Source: an uncultured Sphingobacteriia bacterium (lineage in GTDB: Bacteria; Bacteroidota; Bacteroidia; Chitinophagales; Chitinophagaceae). Taken from it: a stretch of DNA of 5,813 nt. Both the position numbers and the translations under genes were made by a program. The DNA is taken from NCBI GenBank assembly GCA_945957225.1, contig CAMFKK010000173.1, positions 1 to 5,813 on the forward strand. Direction: 5' to 3'. Positions 1-5,813 of this stretch are shown here, one piece after another. The stretch's first letter is position 1, and every line of letters begins with the position of its first letter. Under the pieces are notes generated by a model, which did not search any database, was not told where the DNA came from, and was given only the letters and a program-made list of their open reading frames with translations.

Positions 1-15
1 GGTTGATATGCAGGA

Positions 16-36
16 AGTGAAATAGTGAAGAGTGAA
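16..36. repeat. Three short AGTGAA repeats in non-coding end of window
   Basis: AGTGAA occurs at 16-21, 24-29 and 31-36, with start-to-start spacing of 8 and 7 bases. No gene can be supported in positions 1-53. A plus-strand frame running in from the left edge ends at the TAG at 23-25, so the tail of a convergent gene could lie here, but seven codons prove nothing. The repeat is short and may be simple-sequence drift. Confidence 0.25.
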
Positions 37-53
37 GGAAAAAAATATAGGAT

Positions 54-88
54 AAAAAAAGAGGATGCTTTTTGGGCATCCTCTTTTT
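54..88 (-). terminator. Bidirectional intrinsic terminator after the dksA-like gene
   Basis: An 8-bp perfect stem pairs GAGGATGC (61-68) with GCATCCTC (76-83) around a 7-base loop. It is extended by A54-60 facing T84-88. Read on the minus strand it is a GC-containing hairpin followed by seven U's, starting 26 bases past the stop codon of the dksA-like gene, so it should end the ileS-dksA transcript. The T-run on the plus strand lets it also serve a convergent gene from the left, if one exists. Confidence 0.9.
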
Positions 89-113
89 ATTTCAATCAAT
101 TAGATCTAACATC

Positions 114-1172
114 TTATTGTTCGCCGGGGTGTTTTGCCAATCCAAGTTTGGCCTCCAAACTCAAAGTAGCATGGGGTACGGCTCTTAAACGGGCTTTGTC
201 TATCAATTTTCCAGTTACACGGCAAATACCGTATGTCTTATTTTCAATACGCATGAGGGCTTTTTCCAGATGGTCAATATAAGTAATCTGGCGGCTGGCC
301 ATTTGGCTCAACTGCTCTCTTTCCATACTCATACTTCCGTCTTCCATGGTCATGTAACGGGCATCGTCATTGTCTCCGCCCATTTCATCCTTACGGGTAA
401 TTAAGCCTTGCAAATAAGCCAGTTCCTTTTTAGCTGCTTCTAATTTCTTAGAAATCAGTTCTTTGAAATCATTCAGGTCCGCATCACTGTATTTAACAAT
501 GGATTGGTTGGCTGTAGAAGAAAGTTCTTCTCTTTTTTCCAAAGGCGTATACATGGGCCTATAGGGCACACTTGATTTGGTATTGGTCTTGGGCAATTTT
601 AAGTCCTTAATGGGCTCTGGTGCTTTTCTAACGGGTTTTACCGGAGGAGCTGGTGGAGCTGGCGTTTTGGCCACAGGAGCTTTTGCCTTCTGAACGGGTG
701 CTGCAGGAGCAGGTGCTGGTGCAGGTATTGGTTTAGCAGCAGGTTTAGCTGCTGGTTTTGCTACGGGAGTTGCTGATTTTGCCACAGGTTTTTGAACAGT
801 TTTAGATGAGACAGCAGGAGCCTTTTGTGGCGCAGCCTTAGCTTGCGGAACAGCTGCTGGTTTTGCAGCCGGTTTAGCAGCTACAACGGGTTTCTTTACA
901 GGTGCAGCTGGTTTAGGAGCTGGCTTGGGTGCTGGTTTAGCAGCGGGTTTTGCTACAGGTTTAGGAGCCACTTTTGCTGGTGCTGCCTTCTTTGCCGGAG
1001 CAGGCGCTGCTTTTTTTGCTGGAGCGGGCGCTGCTTTTTTTGCAGGTGCAGGAGCCGCTTTCTTGGCGGGTGCTGCTTTTTTTGCTGGAGCAGGCGCTGC
1101 TTTTTTAGCAGGCGCAGGAGCCGCTTTCTTGGCGGGTGCTGCTTTTTTTGGGGCTGGCTTTTTTGAAGGCAT
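114..1172 (-). CDS. DksA/TraR-family transcription regulator with Ala/Lys/Pro-rich histone-H1-like N-terminal extension
   Basis: This 352-residue protein is far longer than the roughly 120-150 residues usual for the family. Residues 1-190 are almost only Ala, Lys and Pro: KKAAPA and KKAAPAPA blocks to residue 66, then KPAAKPAP-type repeats. They resemble histone H1 tails and AlgP-type proteins, which suggests nucleic-acid binding (inference). Residues 225-345 are the DksA/TraR domain: a helix rich in K/E/L (235-262), an acidic turn (GGDNDDA, 265-271, and ED, 277-278), a returning helix (284-311), then YGICRVTG...RLRAVPHATLS. DksA inserts its coiled coil into the RNA polymerase secondary channel and modulates initiation with ppGpp. 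The four zinc positions read C317, T320, S338 and A341, so no normal C4 finger can form. The canonical DxxDxA tip motif is not clear either. The ATG lies 4 bases after the ileS stop, with AAGGA at good spacing. Family placement is firm; a DksA-like function is inferred. Confidence 0.88.
   Translation of the reverse strand: MPSKKPAPKKAAPAKKAAPAPAKKAAPAPAKKAAPAKKAAPAPAKKAAPAPAKKAAPAPAKKAAPAKVAPKPVAKPAAKPAPKPAPKPAAPVKKPVVAAKPAAKPAAVPQAKAAPQKAPAVSSKTVQKPVAKSATPVAKPAAKPAAKPIPAPAPAPAAPVQKAKAPVAKTPAPPAPPVKPVRKAPEPIKDLKLPKTNTKSSVPYRPMYTPLEKREELSSTANQSIVKYSDADLNDFKELISKKLEAAKKELAYLQGLITRKDEMGGDNDDARYMTMEDGSMSMEREQLSQMASRQITYIDHLEKALMRIENKTYGICRVTGKLIDKARLRAVPHATLSLEAKLGLAKHPGEQ
1017..1148 (-). repeat. 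66-bp in-frame tandem repeat, two copies, in the Ala/Lys/Pro tail
   Basis: Copies at 1083-1148 and 1017-1082 match at 63 of 66 bases by eye; the differences are at 1026/1092, 1041/1107 and 1046/1112. Each encodes the same 22 residues, one KKAAPA block plus two KKAAPAPA blocks (residues 9-30 and 31-52). Partial further units continue to about 975. Because the unit is a multiple of three, copy-number change would lengthen or shorten the tail without breaking the reading frame. Confidence 0.9.
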
Positions 1173-1176
1173 AGCG

Positions 1177-4100
1177 TTATCCTTTTTTTGTAACTGCTAA
1201 TTTTAACAGGGTCTCATTGATCTCAATTTCAACGCCATCAGGCAATGTTGAAACCCATTCAATGTTGTCTGCCAAAATTTCGCGGCAAATATAATCGTTA
1301 AATTTAATAATAGACTGCTTAAACCCATCAGATTCAAGCAATTTTACGAATATACGGTCTGTTAATTCAAAACCGTTCTCTTTTCTAATATTTTGTATCC
1401 GATTCACCAATTCCCTGGCATCTCCCTCTTGTTTTAGGTCTTCAGAGAGCACAATATCCAAGGCAACGGTTAAAGCGCCCTTGCTAGCTACACTCCAACC
1501 AGGTATGTCTTCAGCCGCAATTTCTACTTCTGCCAGTTCAATTTGATAGTTCTCACCGTCTACTTGAATGGCTATTTGGCCATTTTTCTCTAGTTGTGCA
1601 ATCTCTTGTTGGCTAAATGCACCAATCAAAGCAGCAGCCTGCTTCATTTTAGCACCCATTTTGGCTCCTAAGAGTTTGAAATTGGCCTTGATTTTCTTTT
1701 TGATAATCCCTTCGGTCTCGGTCAGGTACACCAATTCCTTCACATTTACCTCGGCCAAGATCAGGTCTTGCACCAGTTCTAACTGGGCCTTCATTTCTGG
1801 ATTCAAAACCGGAATCAAGATTTTTTGCAAGGGTTGACGCACTTTAATATTCACTTTCTTGCGTAAAGACAATACTAAAGAACAAGTGTCTTGGGCCAAC
1901 TGCATCCTTTCTTCCAAACCTGCGTCAATGGCAGCCGGATTGGTTACTGGAAAATCAGCATGGTGTATAGAAGCCGCTTCAAATCTATTGGTTACCTGGT
2001 TCAAATTCTGGAACAGGGCATCACTAAAGAATGGTGAAATGGGCGCCATTAAACGAATAATGGTTTCCAAACATTCATAGAGGGTTTGGTAGGCAGAGAT
2101 TTTGTCTAACTCATAATCGCCCTTCCAAAAACGCCTTCTACACAAACGCACATACCAGTTACTCAAATGCTCATCCACAAAACTTTCAATGGCCCTACCT
2201 GCAATAGTGGGTTCATAATCGTCCATGGATTCAGTGACTTTCTTGATCAGGGTATTGAGTGAACTCAAGATCCACCTATCAATCTCGGGTCTATCGGCCA
2301 AGGGCACCGGCGCTTCCTGAAAAGCAAACCCGTCTACATTGGCATAAAGGATAAAGAACTGATAGGTATTGTACAGGGTTCCAAAGAATTTGCGTTGCAC
2401 TTCCTGAATCCCCGCCAAGTCAAATTTTAAATTATCCCAAGGCGATGCATTGGTGATCAAATACCATCTAGTAGCATCAGCACCATATTTTTCAATGGTT
2501 TCAAAAGGATTTACCACATTGCCTAAGCGCTTACTCATTTTGTTGCCGTTCTTATCCAGCACCAATCCATTACTCACCACGGTTTTGTAAGCTACATTGT
2601 CAAAAAGCATTACCCCAAGTGCGTGTAGGGTATAAAACCATCCACGGGTTTGGTCAACGCCTTCCGCAATAAAGTCTGCAGGGAATGCTTCTCCTTTGTC
2701 TACCAAGTCTTTGTTCTCAAAAGGATAATGCCACTGGGCATAAGGCATAGCGCCACTATCAAACCAAACGTCTACCAGGTCTGATACGCGTTTCATGGGT
2801 TTGCCCGATGGACTCACCAAAATAATATCGTCAACAAAGGGTTTGTGTAAATCCAAGATCCCCTCGTGTAAATAGTGTTTGTTGACGTCACCACCCAAGA
2901 CCTCACTGGCTTTGCGAATGCCTGTATTCAATTCTTCAATGGAACCAATACAAACTTCCTCATCGCCCTCTTCTGTTCTCCAAACTGGAAGCGGCGTTCC
3001 CCAATAACGGCTACGGCTCAAGTTCCAGTCAACCATGTTTTCCAACCAGTTGCCAAATCGGCCTTCGCCAGTAGATTTGGGTTTCCAGTTAATGGTTTTA
3101 TTGAGTTCCACCATACGATCTTTCACGGCCGTGGTTTTGATAAACCAAGCGTCCAATGGATAGTATAAAATGGGTTTATCCGTTCTCCAACAATGCGGAT
3201 AACTGTGTTCGTATTTTTCAACTTTAAAAGCGCGGTTCTCTTTTTTGAGTTTGACACAGATGTCTACGTTTACGTCTACATAATCAGTCTCATCTTTATA
3301 ATTTTTGACATACCTGTTACTAAACTCTCCCAGTCCGTCAACAAATTTTCCTTGTTTGTCAACCATGGTCAGAATCCCAATATTGGCTTTCTTACCCACT
3401 TTATAGTCATCCGCACCAAAAGCTGGAGCCGTATGCACAATACCAGTACCATCTTCTGTGGTTACAAAATCTCCCACAATTACTTTAAAGGGTTCTGCGC
3501 CTGGCGCGATGCTCTCAATGACAGCAGGGCTATTGGCTTCATAAGGCATCAGCTGTTCATAGCGCGCGTTCTCAACTTGAGCACCTTTGAATTTTGTCAA
3601 AATGGTCCACGGCAATAATTTGGTTTCTGCTGTATGATTGTCAAAATCACCGTTTTCTCCCTCTGGCTTGAAATACTTGCCCAGCAAGGCTTCTGCCAAT
3701 ACCAGGTTAACTGGTAAAGCAGTATAAGGATTAAAGGTCTTCACCAATACATAGTCAATATTGGGTCCAACGGTTAAGCCAAGATTAGAAGGCAGGGTCC
3801 AAGGAGTAGTGGTCCAAGCCATAAAGAATACTTGGTCCGTTCCTGCTGCATCAAATAAGAATTTGGTCTTCTCATCATTGATGGCTTTGAACATGACCAC
3901 GGCCGATGTATCCTTGACGTCTTTGTAAGTTCCCGGTTGGTTTAATTCATGAGAACTCAAACCCGTACCAGCGGCTGGTGAATAGGGTTGAATACTCACG
4001 CTTTCATACAACAATCCTTTTTTATAAAGCTCACTCAAGATCCACCAAAGGGTTTCAATATAATCGTTTTCAAAAGTGATATAGGGATCATTCAGGTCTA

Positions 4101-4524
4101 CCCAATAACCCATTTTGGTTGTGAGTTCGTCCCATTTGTCTTTGTAACGCAAAACGGCTTCGCGGCATTTTTGGTTGTATTCCGCAACGCTGATTTTCTT
4201 GCCAATATCTTCCTTGGTAATGCCCAATTCTTTTTCAACACCCAATTCTACTGGTAGTCCATGGGTATCCCATCCGCCTTTGCGTTTTACCTGAAAACCC
4301 TGCATGGTTTTATAACGGCAAACCATGTCTTTGAGGGTTCTGGAAATCACGTGGTGAATCCCGGGCATGCCATTGGCACTGGGTGGTCCTTCGTAAAAAA
4401 CAAAGGGCTTTTTGCCTTCTCTTAAAGAAATGCTCTTTTCAAAAGCCTGTGATTCCTTCCATTTAGACAGGATCTCCTGCTCTATCTTGGGCAGGTTTAA
4501 ACCAGTGAATTCGGGATACTTCAT
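1177..4524 (-). CDS. ileS: Isoleucyl-tRNA synthetase (IleRS2-like)
   Basis: This class Ia aminoacyl-tRNA synthetase joins isoleucine to tRNA-Ile in the cytoplasm. From the ATG at 4524 it has 1115 residues, full length for the large, eukaryote-like IleRS2 branch. Visible in order: GPPSANG followed by GIHH (55-58) at the place of the HIGH signature; WDTHGLPVE (85-93); the CP1 editing domain with TTTPWT (238-243) and GTGIVHTAPAFGADD (359-373), which hydrolyses mischarged Val-tRNA-Ile; YPHCWR (442-447); WFDSG (587-591); RGWF (627-630); KMSKR (662-666), the ATP-binding loop; and a helical anticodon-binding region from about 745. WDTHGLPVE, rather than the WDCHGLPIE of IleRS1, and no obvious C-terminal Cys-rich zinc finger support IleRS2. 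An in-frame TTG at 4545 would add seven residues. I prefer the ATG because homologues begin close to KYPEF and the predicted transcript start lies only about 10 bases before the TTG. It is first in a unit with the dksA-like gene. Confidence 0.97.
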   Translation of the reverse strand: MKYPEFTGLNLPKIEQEILSKWKESQAFEKSISLREGKKPFVFYEGPPSANGMPGIHHVISRTLKDMVCRYKTMQGFQVKRKGGWDTHGLPVELGVEKELGITKEDIGKKISVAEYNQKCREAVLRYKDKWDELTTKMGYWVDLNDPYITFENDYIETLWWILSELYKKGLLYESVSIQPYSPAAGTGLSSHELNQPGTYKDVKDTSAVVMFKAINDEKTKFLFDAAGTDQVFFMAWTTTPWTLPSNLGLTVGPNIDYVLVKTFNPYTALPVNLVLAEALLGKYFKPEGENGDFDNHTAETKLLPWTILTKFKGAQVENARYEQLMPYEANSPAVIESIAPGAEPFKVIVGDFVTTEDGTGIVHTAPAFGADDYKVGKKANIGILTMVDKQGKFVDGLGEFSNRYVKNYKDETDYVDVNVDICVKLKKENRAFKVEKYEHSYPHCWRTDKPILYYPLDAWFIKTTAVKDRMVELNKTINWKPKSTGEGRFGNWLENMVDWNLSRSRYWGTPLPVWRTEEGDEEVCIGSIEELNTGIRKASEVLGGDVNKHYLHEGILDLHKPFVDDIILVSPSGKPMKRVSDLVDVWFDSGAMPYAQWHYPFENKDLVDKGEAFPADFIAEGVDQTRGWFYTLHALGVMLFDNVAYKTVVSNGLVLDKNGNKMSKRLGNVVNPFETIEKYGADATRWYLITNASPWDNLKFDLAGIQEVQRKFFGTLYNTYQFFILYANVDGFAFQEAPVPLADRPEIDRWILSSLNTLIKKVTESMDDYEPTIAGRAIESFVDEHLSNWYVRLCRRRFWKGDYELDKISAYQTLYECLETIIRLMAPISPFFSDALFQNLNQVTNRFEAASIHHADFPVTNPAAIDAGLEERMQLAQDTCSLVLSLRKKVNIKVRQPLQKILIPVLNPEMKAQLELVQDLILAEVNVKELVYLTETEGIIKKKIKANFKLLGAKMGAKMKQAAALIGAFSQQEIAQLEKNGQIAIQVDGENYQIELAEVEIAAEDIPGWSVASKGALTVALDIVLSEDLKQEGDARELVNRIQNIRKENGFELTDRIFVKLLESDGFKQSIIKFNDYICREILADNIEWVSTLPDGVEIEINETLLKLAVTKKG
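1180..1184 (-). promoter_or_regulatory. Ribosome binding site of the dksA-like gene, inside the ileS end
   Basis: AAGGA on the minus strand sits 7 bases before the ATG at 1172-1170 and overlaps the last ileS codons (Lys-Gly-stop). It is the clearest Shine-Dalgarno match in the window; the other starts lack one. Its position suggests translation of the dksA-like gene is coupled to termination of ileS. Confidence 0.6.
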
Positions 4525-4561
4525 ACTGCTAAGACGCTTTACCAATCTGTTTTTAAGGCGG

Positions 4562-4569
4562 CAAAGGTA
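4562..4569 (-). promoter_or_regulatory. Bacteroidota-type -7 promoter element for ileS-dksA
   Basis: TACCTTTG on the minus strand matches the TAnnTTTG element used by the Bacteroidota primary sigma factor. A weak T-rich -33 region (TTTTC) lies about 20 bases upstream, at the edge of the preceding terminator. Transcription would begin near 4554-4557, giving a leader of about 30 bases before the ATG at 4524. The leader has no Shine-Dalgarno site and no room for a T-box or attenuator. Confidence 0.65.
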
Positions 4570-4584
4570 CGAATATGAGAACAG

Positions 4585-4611
4585 AAAACCCCAGTTTTTG
4601 GCTGGGGTTTT
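4585..4611 (-). terminator. Intrinsic terminator after the HmuY-family gene
   Basis: A perfect 10-bp stem pairs AAAACCCCAG (4585-4594) with CTGGGGTTTT (4602-4611) around a 7-base loop. It begins 25 bases after the HmuY-family stop codon. On the minus strand the stem ends in TTTT followed by CTGTTCTC, so the U-run is modest. It separates the transport operon from ileS, whose promoter begins 15 bases further on. The symmetric A/T ends would permit some function on the plus strand, though no plus-strand gene is present. Confidence 0.8.
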
Positions 4612-4636
4612 CCTAGTATGTTAAAATGGGGGATGA

Positions 4637-5215
4637 CTAGAAACTATTGCTACCATTTGGTTGGTAAGTATATTGGAACTTATACAACAACTGAGATGGT
4701 GTAGGACCTGTAAATGGTGCATAATCTACCGCCAATAATTGCATTTTGGCATAATGGGCACCATCGGCAGTGCGGAAAAAGAACACTTTACCCGCTTTTG
4801 GAACAAGGGAACGGCTCACGGAATTGTAATCATACCAGCTGCCGTCTTTAATGGCCAATTTGGTACTGGTGGTGTCATAAGCGTAACCTGAAGTAGGTGC
4901 TGTATTCAAGTTAGCAAAAATGCCGTCTTGCAGAATCACACCCGCTTTACCCGGACCACTAGCATTGCTGTTGACCAAGAAAGTGGTGAGTCTTAAACCA
5001 AAATCCCATTTAGCCGTGGTAGAATCTGTATTGGCTACCAAGGCACTGTCTTTGAAACCAAAAAACGCAAATGGTTTGGTAGCACTAAAATTCACGGTAA
5101 GTGTTTGGGTACGGCTAAAAGCTGGTACAGCAACAGGTGTAGCTTCGTCTTTTTGACAAGCAGTAAATACAATGGCAATAGCTACAATGAGGATTAAATT
5201 GAAACGGTTTTTCAT
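4637..5215 (-). CDS. HmuY-family surface lipoprotein
   Basis: The 192-residue protein begins with a lipoprotein signal: basic MKNR, a hydrophobic stretch (6-17) and lipobox FTAC with the lipidated Cys at 20. The next residues, QKDE (21-24), fit the Bacteroidota signal that sends lipoproteins to the cell surface. HmuY-family features follow: WDFGLR (70-75), a Gly-rich stretch with GKAGVILQDGIF (89-100), WYDYN (127-131), and KVFFFRTADGAHYAKMQLLAVDY (143-165). The founding member, Porphyromonas gingivalis HmuY, is a haem-capturing protein that hands haem to its TonB receptor HmuR and uses two histidines as iron ligands. This protein has a single histidine (H154), so the same haem chemistry is unlikely; the ligand is unknown. 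The ATG follows the receptor's TAA by one base with no Shine-Dalgarno match, so the two are probably translationally coupled. Family assignment is fairly firm; ligand and role are inferred. Confidence 0.82.
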   Translation of the reverse strand: MKNRFNLILIVAIAIVFTACQKDEATPVAVPAFSRTQTLTVNFSATKPFAFFGFKDSALVANTDSTTAKWDFGLRLTTFLVNSNASGPGKAGVILQDGIFANLNTAPTSGYAYDTTSTKLAIKDGSWYDYNSVSRSLVPKAGKVFFFRTADGAHYAKMQLLAVDYAPFTGPTPSQLLYKFQYTYQPNGSNSF

Positions 5216-5216
5216 G

Positions 5217-5813
5217 TTATGGGAGTTTATGTTTTGTAGGTTGATTAATATTCAAATTGAGGTTGATAAAATAAGTTCTGCCTGGGATATTGCTCAGCTG
5301 AACAGGATTGGTATAGTCTAACAAATTCTCTGCACCAATTTGTACGCGAAGGTGGTTGCCAATGGTTTTGCTTGCAGCCAAATTGAGCATCCAGTAACCT
5401 GGTGTTAATTCTGATTCATTGTCAATAATATTGTTACCATTCTGATCCATGAATCCAAAAGCACCACGGTAAACGGCTCTGAAATAAGCATCAAATCCGG
5501 CTGTTGGCTCTTCGTATAAAATCTTGGCATTCAAACTATGTTTAGACCTATTGGCTAAGCCTACATAATCCTGACGGCTAAGCAAACTAGATTGAAGGGT
5601 AATAGGGTCACGTTTGTACAACAAACCATTGTCTATATTTTCCAGAACCTGTTTGTCTTTGGCTAGTAAAAATTGGTATCCACCAGACAAACGAATCTGT
5701 TTGGTTAATTGATAAGACAGATCCATTTCTGCACCTTGTGTAAATACATTGCCCACATTACGATAAGAGTAAATAGGGAGGCTATTGGTTCTGGTAAATG
5801 GTAGGGCGTAGAC
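5217..5813 (-). CDS. TonB-dependent outer-membrane receptor, C-terminal fragment
   Basis: The last 198 residues of a TonB-dependent receptor; the frame stays open to the window edge, so the start, plug domain and most of the barrel are outside. The in-frame GTG at 5756 is internal, because the 19 codons before it continue sensibly (ending YSYRN). The sequence shows alternating beta-strand pattern with polar turns: GAEMDLSYQLT and IRLSGGYQFLLA early, YFRAVYRG, and the classic C-terminal block VQIGAENLLDYTNPVQLSNIPGRTYFINLNLNI. A loop, DQNGNNIIDNESE (123-135), resembles an EF-hand-like calcium loop often seen in these barrels. Eight residues (QPTKHKLP) follow the last strand, so the protein does not end on the usual aromatic residue. 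Such receptors import iron chelates, haem, cobalamin or sugars using energy from TonB; the HmuY-family neighbour hints at haem or iron, but the substrate cannot be read from this part. Confidence 0.9.
   Translation of the reverse strand, partial: VYALPFTRTNSLPIYSYRNVGNVFTQGAEMDLSYQLTKQIRLSGGYQFLLAKDKQVLENIDNGLLYKRDPITLQSSLLSRQDYVGLANRSKHSLNAKILYEEPTAGFDAYFRAVYRGAFGFMDQNGNNIIDNESELTPGYWMLNLAASKTIGNHLRVQIGAENLLDYTNPVQLSNIPGRTYFINLNLNINQPTKHKLP

Noticed and set aside
25..282. Plus-strand frame starting with MKSEGKKYRIKK
   Set aside because: It runs through the terminator hairpin and across the conserved C-terminus of the DksA-like gene; no start signals.
1011..1149. Programmed ribosomal frameshifting at A-AAA-AAA heptamers
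   Set aside because: The heptamers are in the right phase, but the shifted frames end by about codon 74 and yield no extra domain. No stimulatory structure was recognised, so accidental slippage is the more likely relevance.
825..1200. Two long plus-strand frames encoding Cys/Phe/Arg-rich or Gly/Ala/Phe-rich repeats
   Set aside because: They are mirror images of the Ala/Lys/Pro repeat gene: codons for Ala, Lys and Pro rarely give stops on the opposite strand. No ribosome site or family resemblance.
1286..1293. TATATTTG on the minus strand, a TAnnTTTG match upstream of the dksA-like gene
   Set aside because: It is inside ileS, lacks a convincing -33 element, and one or two such matches are expected by chance in an AT-rich 3-kb gene. 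An internal promoter is possible but unsupported.
3193..3618. 141-codon plus-strand frame opposite ileS
   Set aside because: It lies wholly within the highly conserved IleRS coding sequence on the minus strand and shows no recognisable domain, so it is a shadow.
4546..4636. T-box or riboswitch ahead of ileS
   Set aside because: The predicted leader is only about 30 bases, and the one hairpin present lies upstream of the promoter and serves as the terminator of the preceding gene.
4920..5156. 78-codon plus-strand frame opposite the HmuY-family gene
   Set aside because: Antisense to a gene with a clear lipoprotein signal and family motifs.
5217..5756. Complete 179-residue gene starting at the GTG at 5756
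   Set aside because: The frame continues without a stop to the window edge and the product is plainly the C-terminal end of a TonB-dependent receptor, so this is an internal codon of a partial gene.

Overview
The window suggests a member of the Bacteroidota, probably a Chitinophagia/Sphingobacteriia-type bacterium. The evidence is a TonB-dependent receptor paired with an HmuY-type lipoprotein, a lipoprotein leader followed by the Bacteroidota surface-export signature CQKDE, a TAnnTTTG-type promoter (TACCTTTG), a general lack of strong Shine-Dalgarno sites, and IleRS and DksA/TraR sequences of the kind I associate with this phylum. The genus cannot be fixed from this sequence alone.

All genes lie on the minus strand, so the layout reads from right to left. 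(1) 5813-5217 is the C-terminal 198 residues of a TonB-dependent outer-membrane receptor, cut by the window edge. (2) One base later, at 5215-4637, comes a 192-residue HmuY-family lipoprotein. The two look like one transport operon, closed by a hairpin terminator at 4611-4585. (3) A TACCTTTG promoter at 4569-4562 starts a second unit with a very short leader. It contains ileS (isoleucyl-tRNA synthetase, 4524-1177) and, 4 bases after it, a 352-residue DksA/TraR-family regulator (1172-114) with an unusual Ala/Lys/Pro-rich, histone-H1-like N-terminal half. (4) A strong, apparently bidirectional terminator at 54-88 closes that unit. Positions 1-53 hold no gene I can support, only a short run of AGTGAA repeats.

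Functionally, the first operon looks like outer-membrane uptake, plausibly of haem or another iron source. The second ties the enzyme that charges tRNA-Ile to a protein of the family that works with ppGpp on RNA polymerase.

The points most worth a second look are three. The IleRS class-I signature HIGH is rearranged to GIHH, a change linked to mupirocin hyper-resistance in IleRS2 enzymes. The DksA-like protein has lost three of its four zinc cysteines. Its DNA-binding-like tail is built from a 66-bp in-frame tandem repeat with A7 tracts. I see no CRISPR array, tRNA, rRNA, insertion sequence or phage gene.
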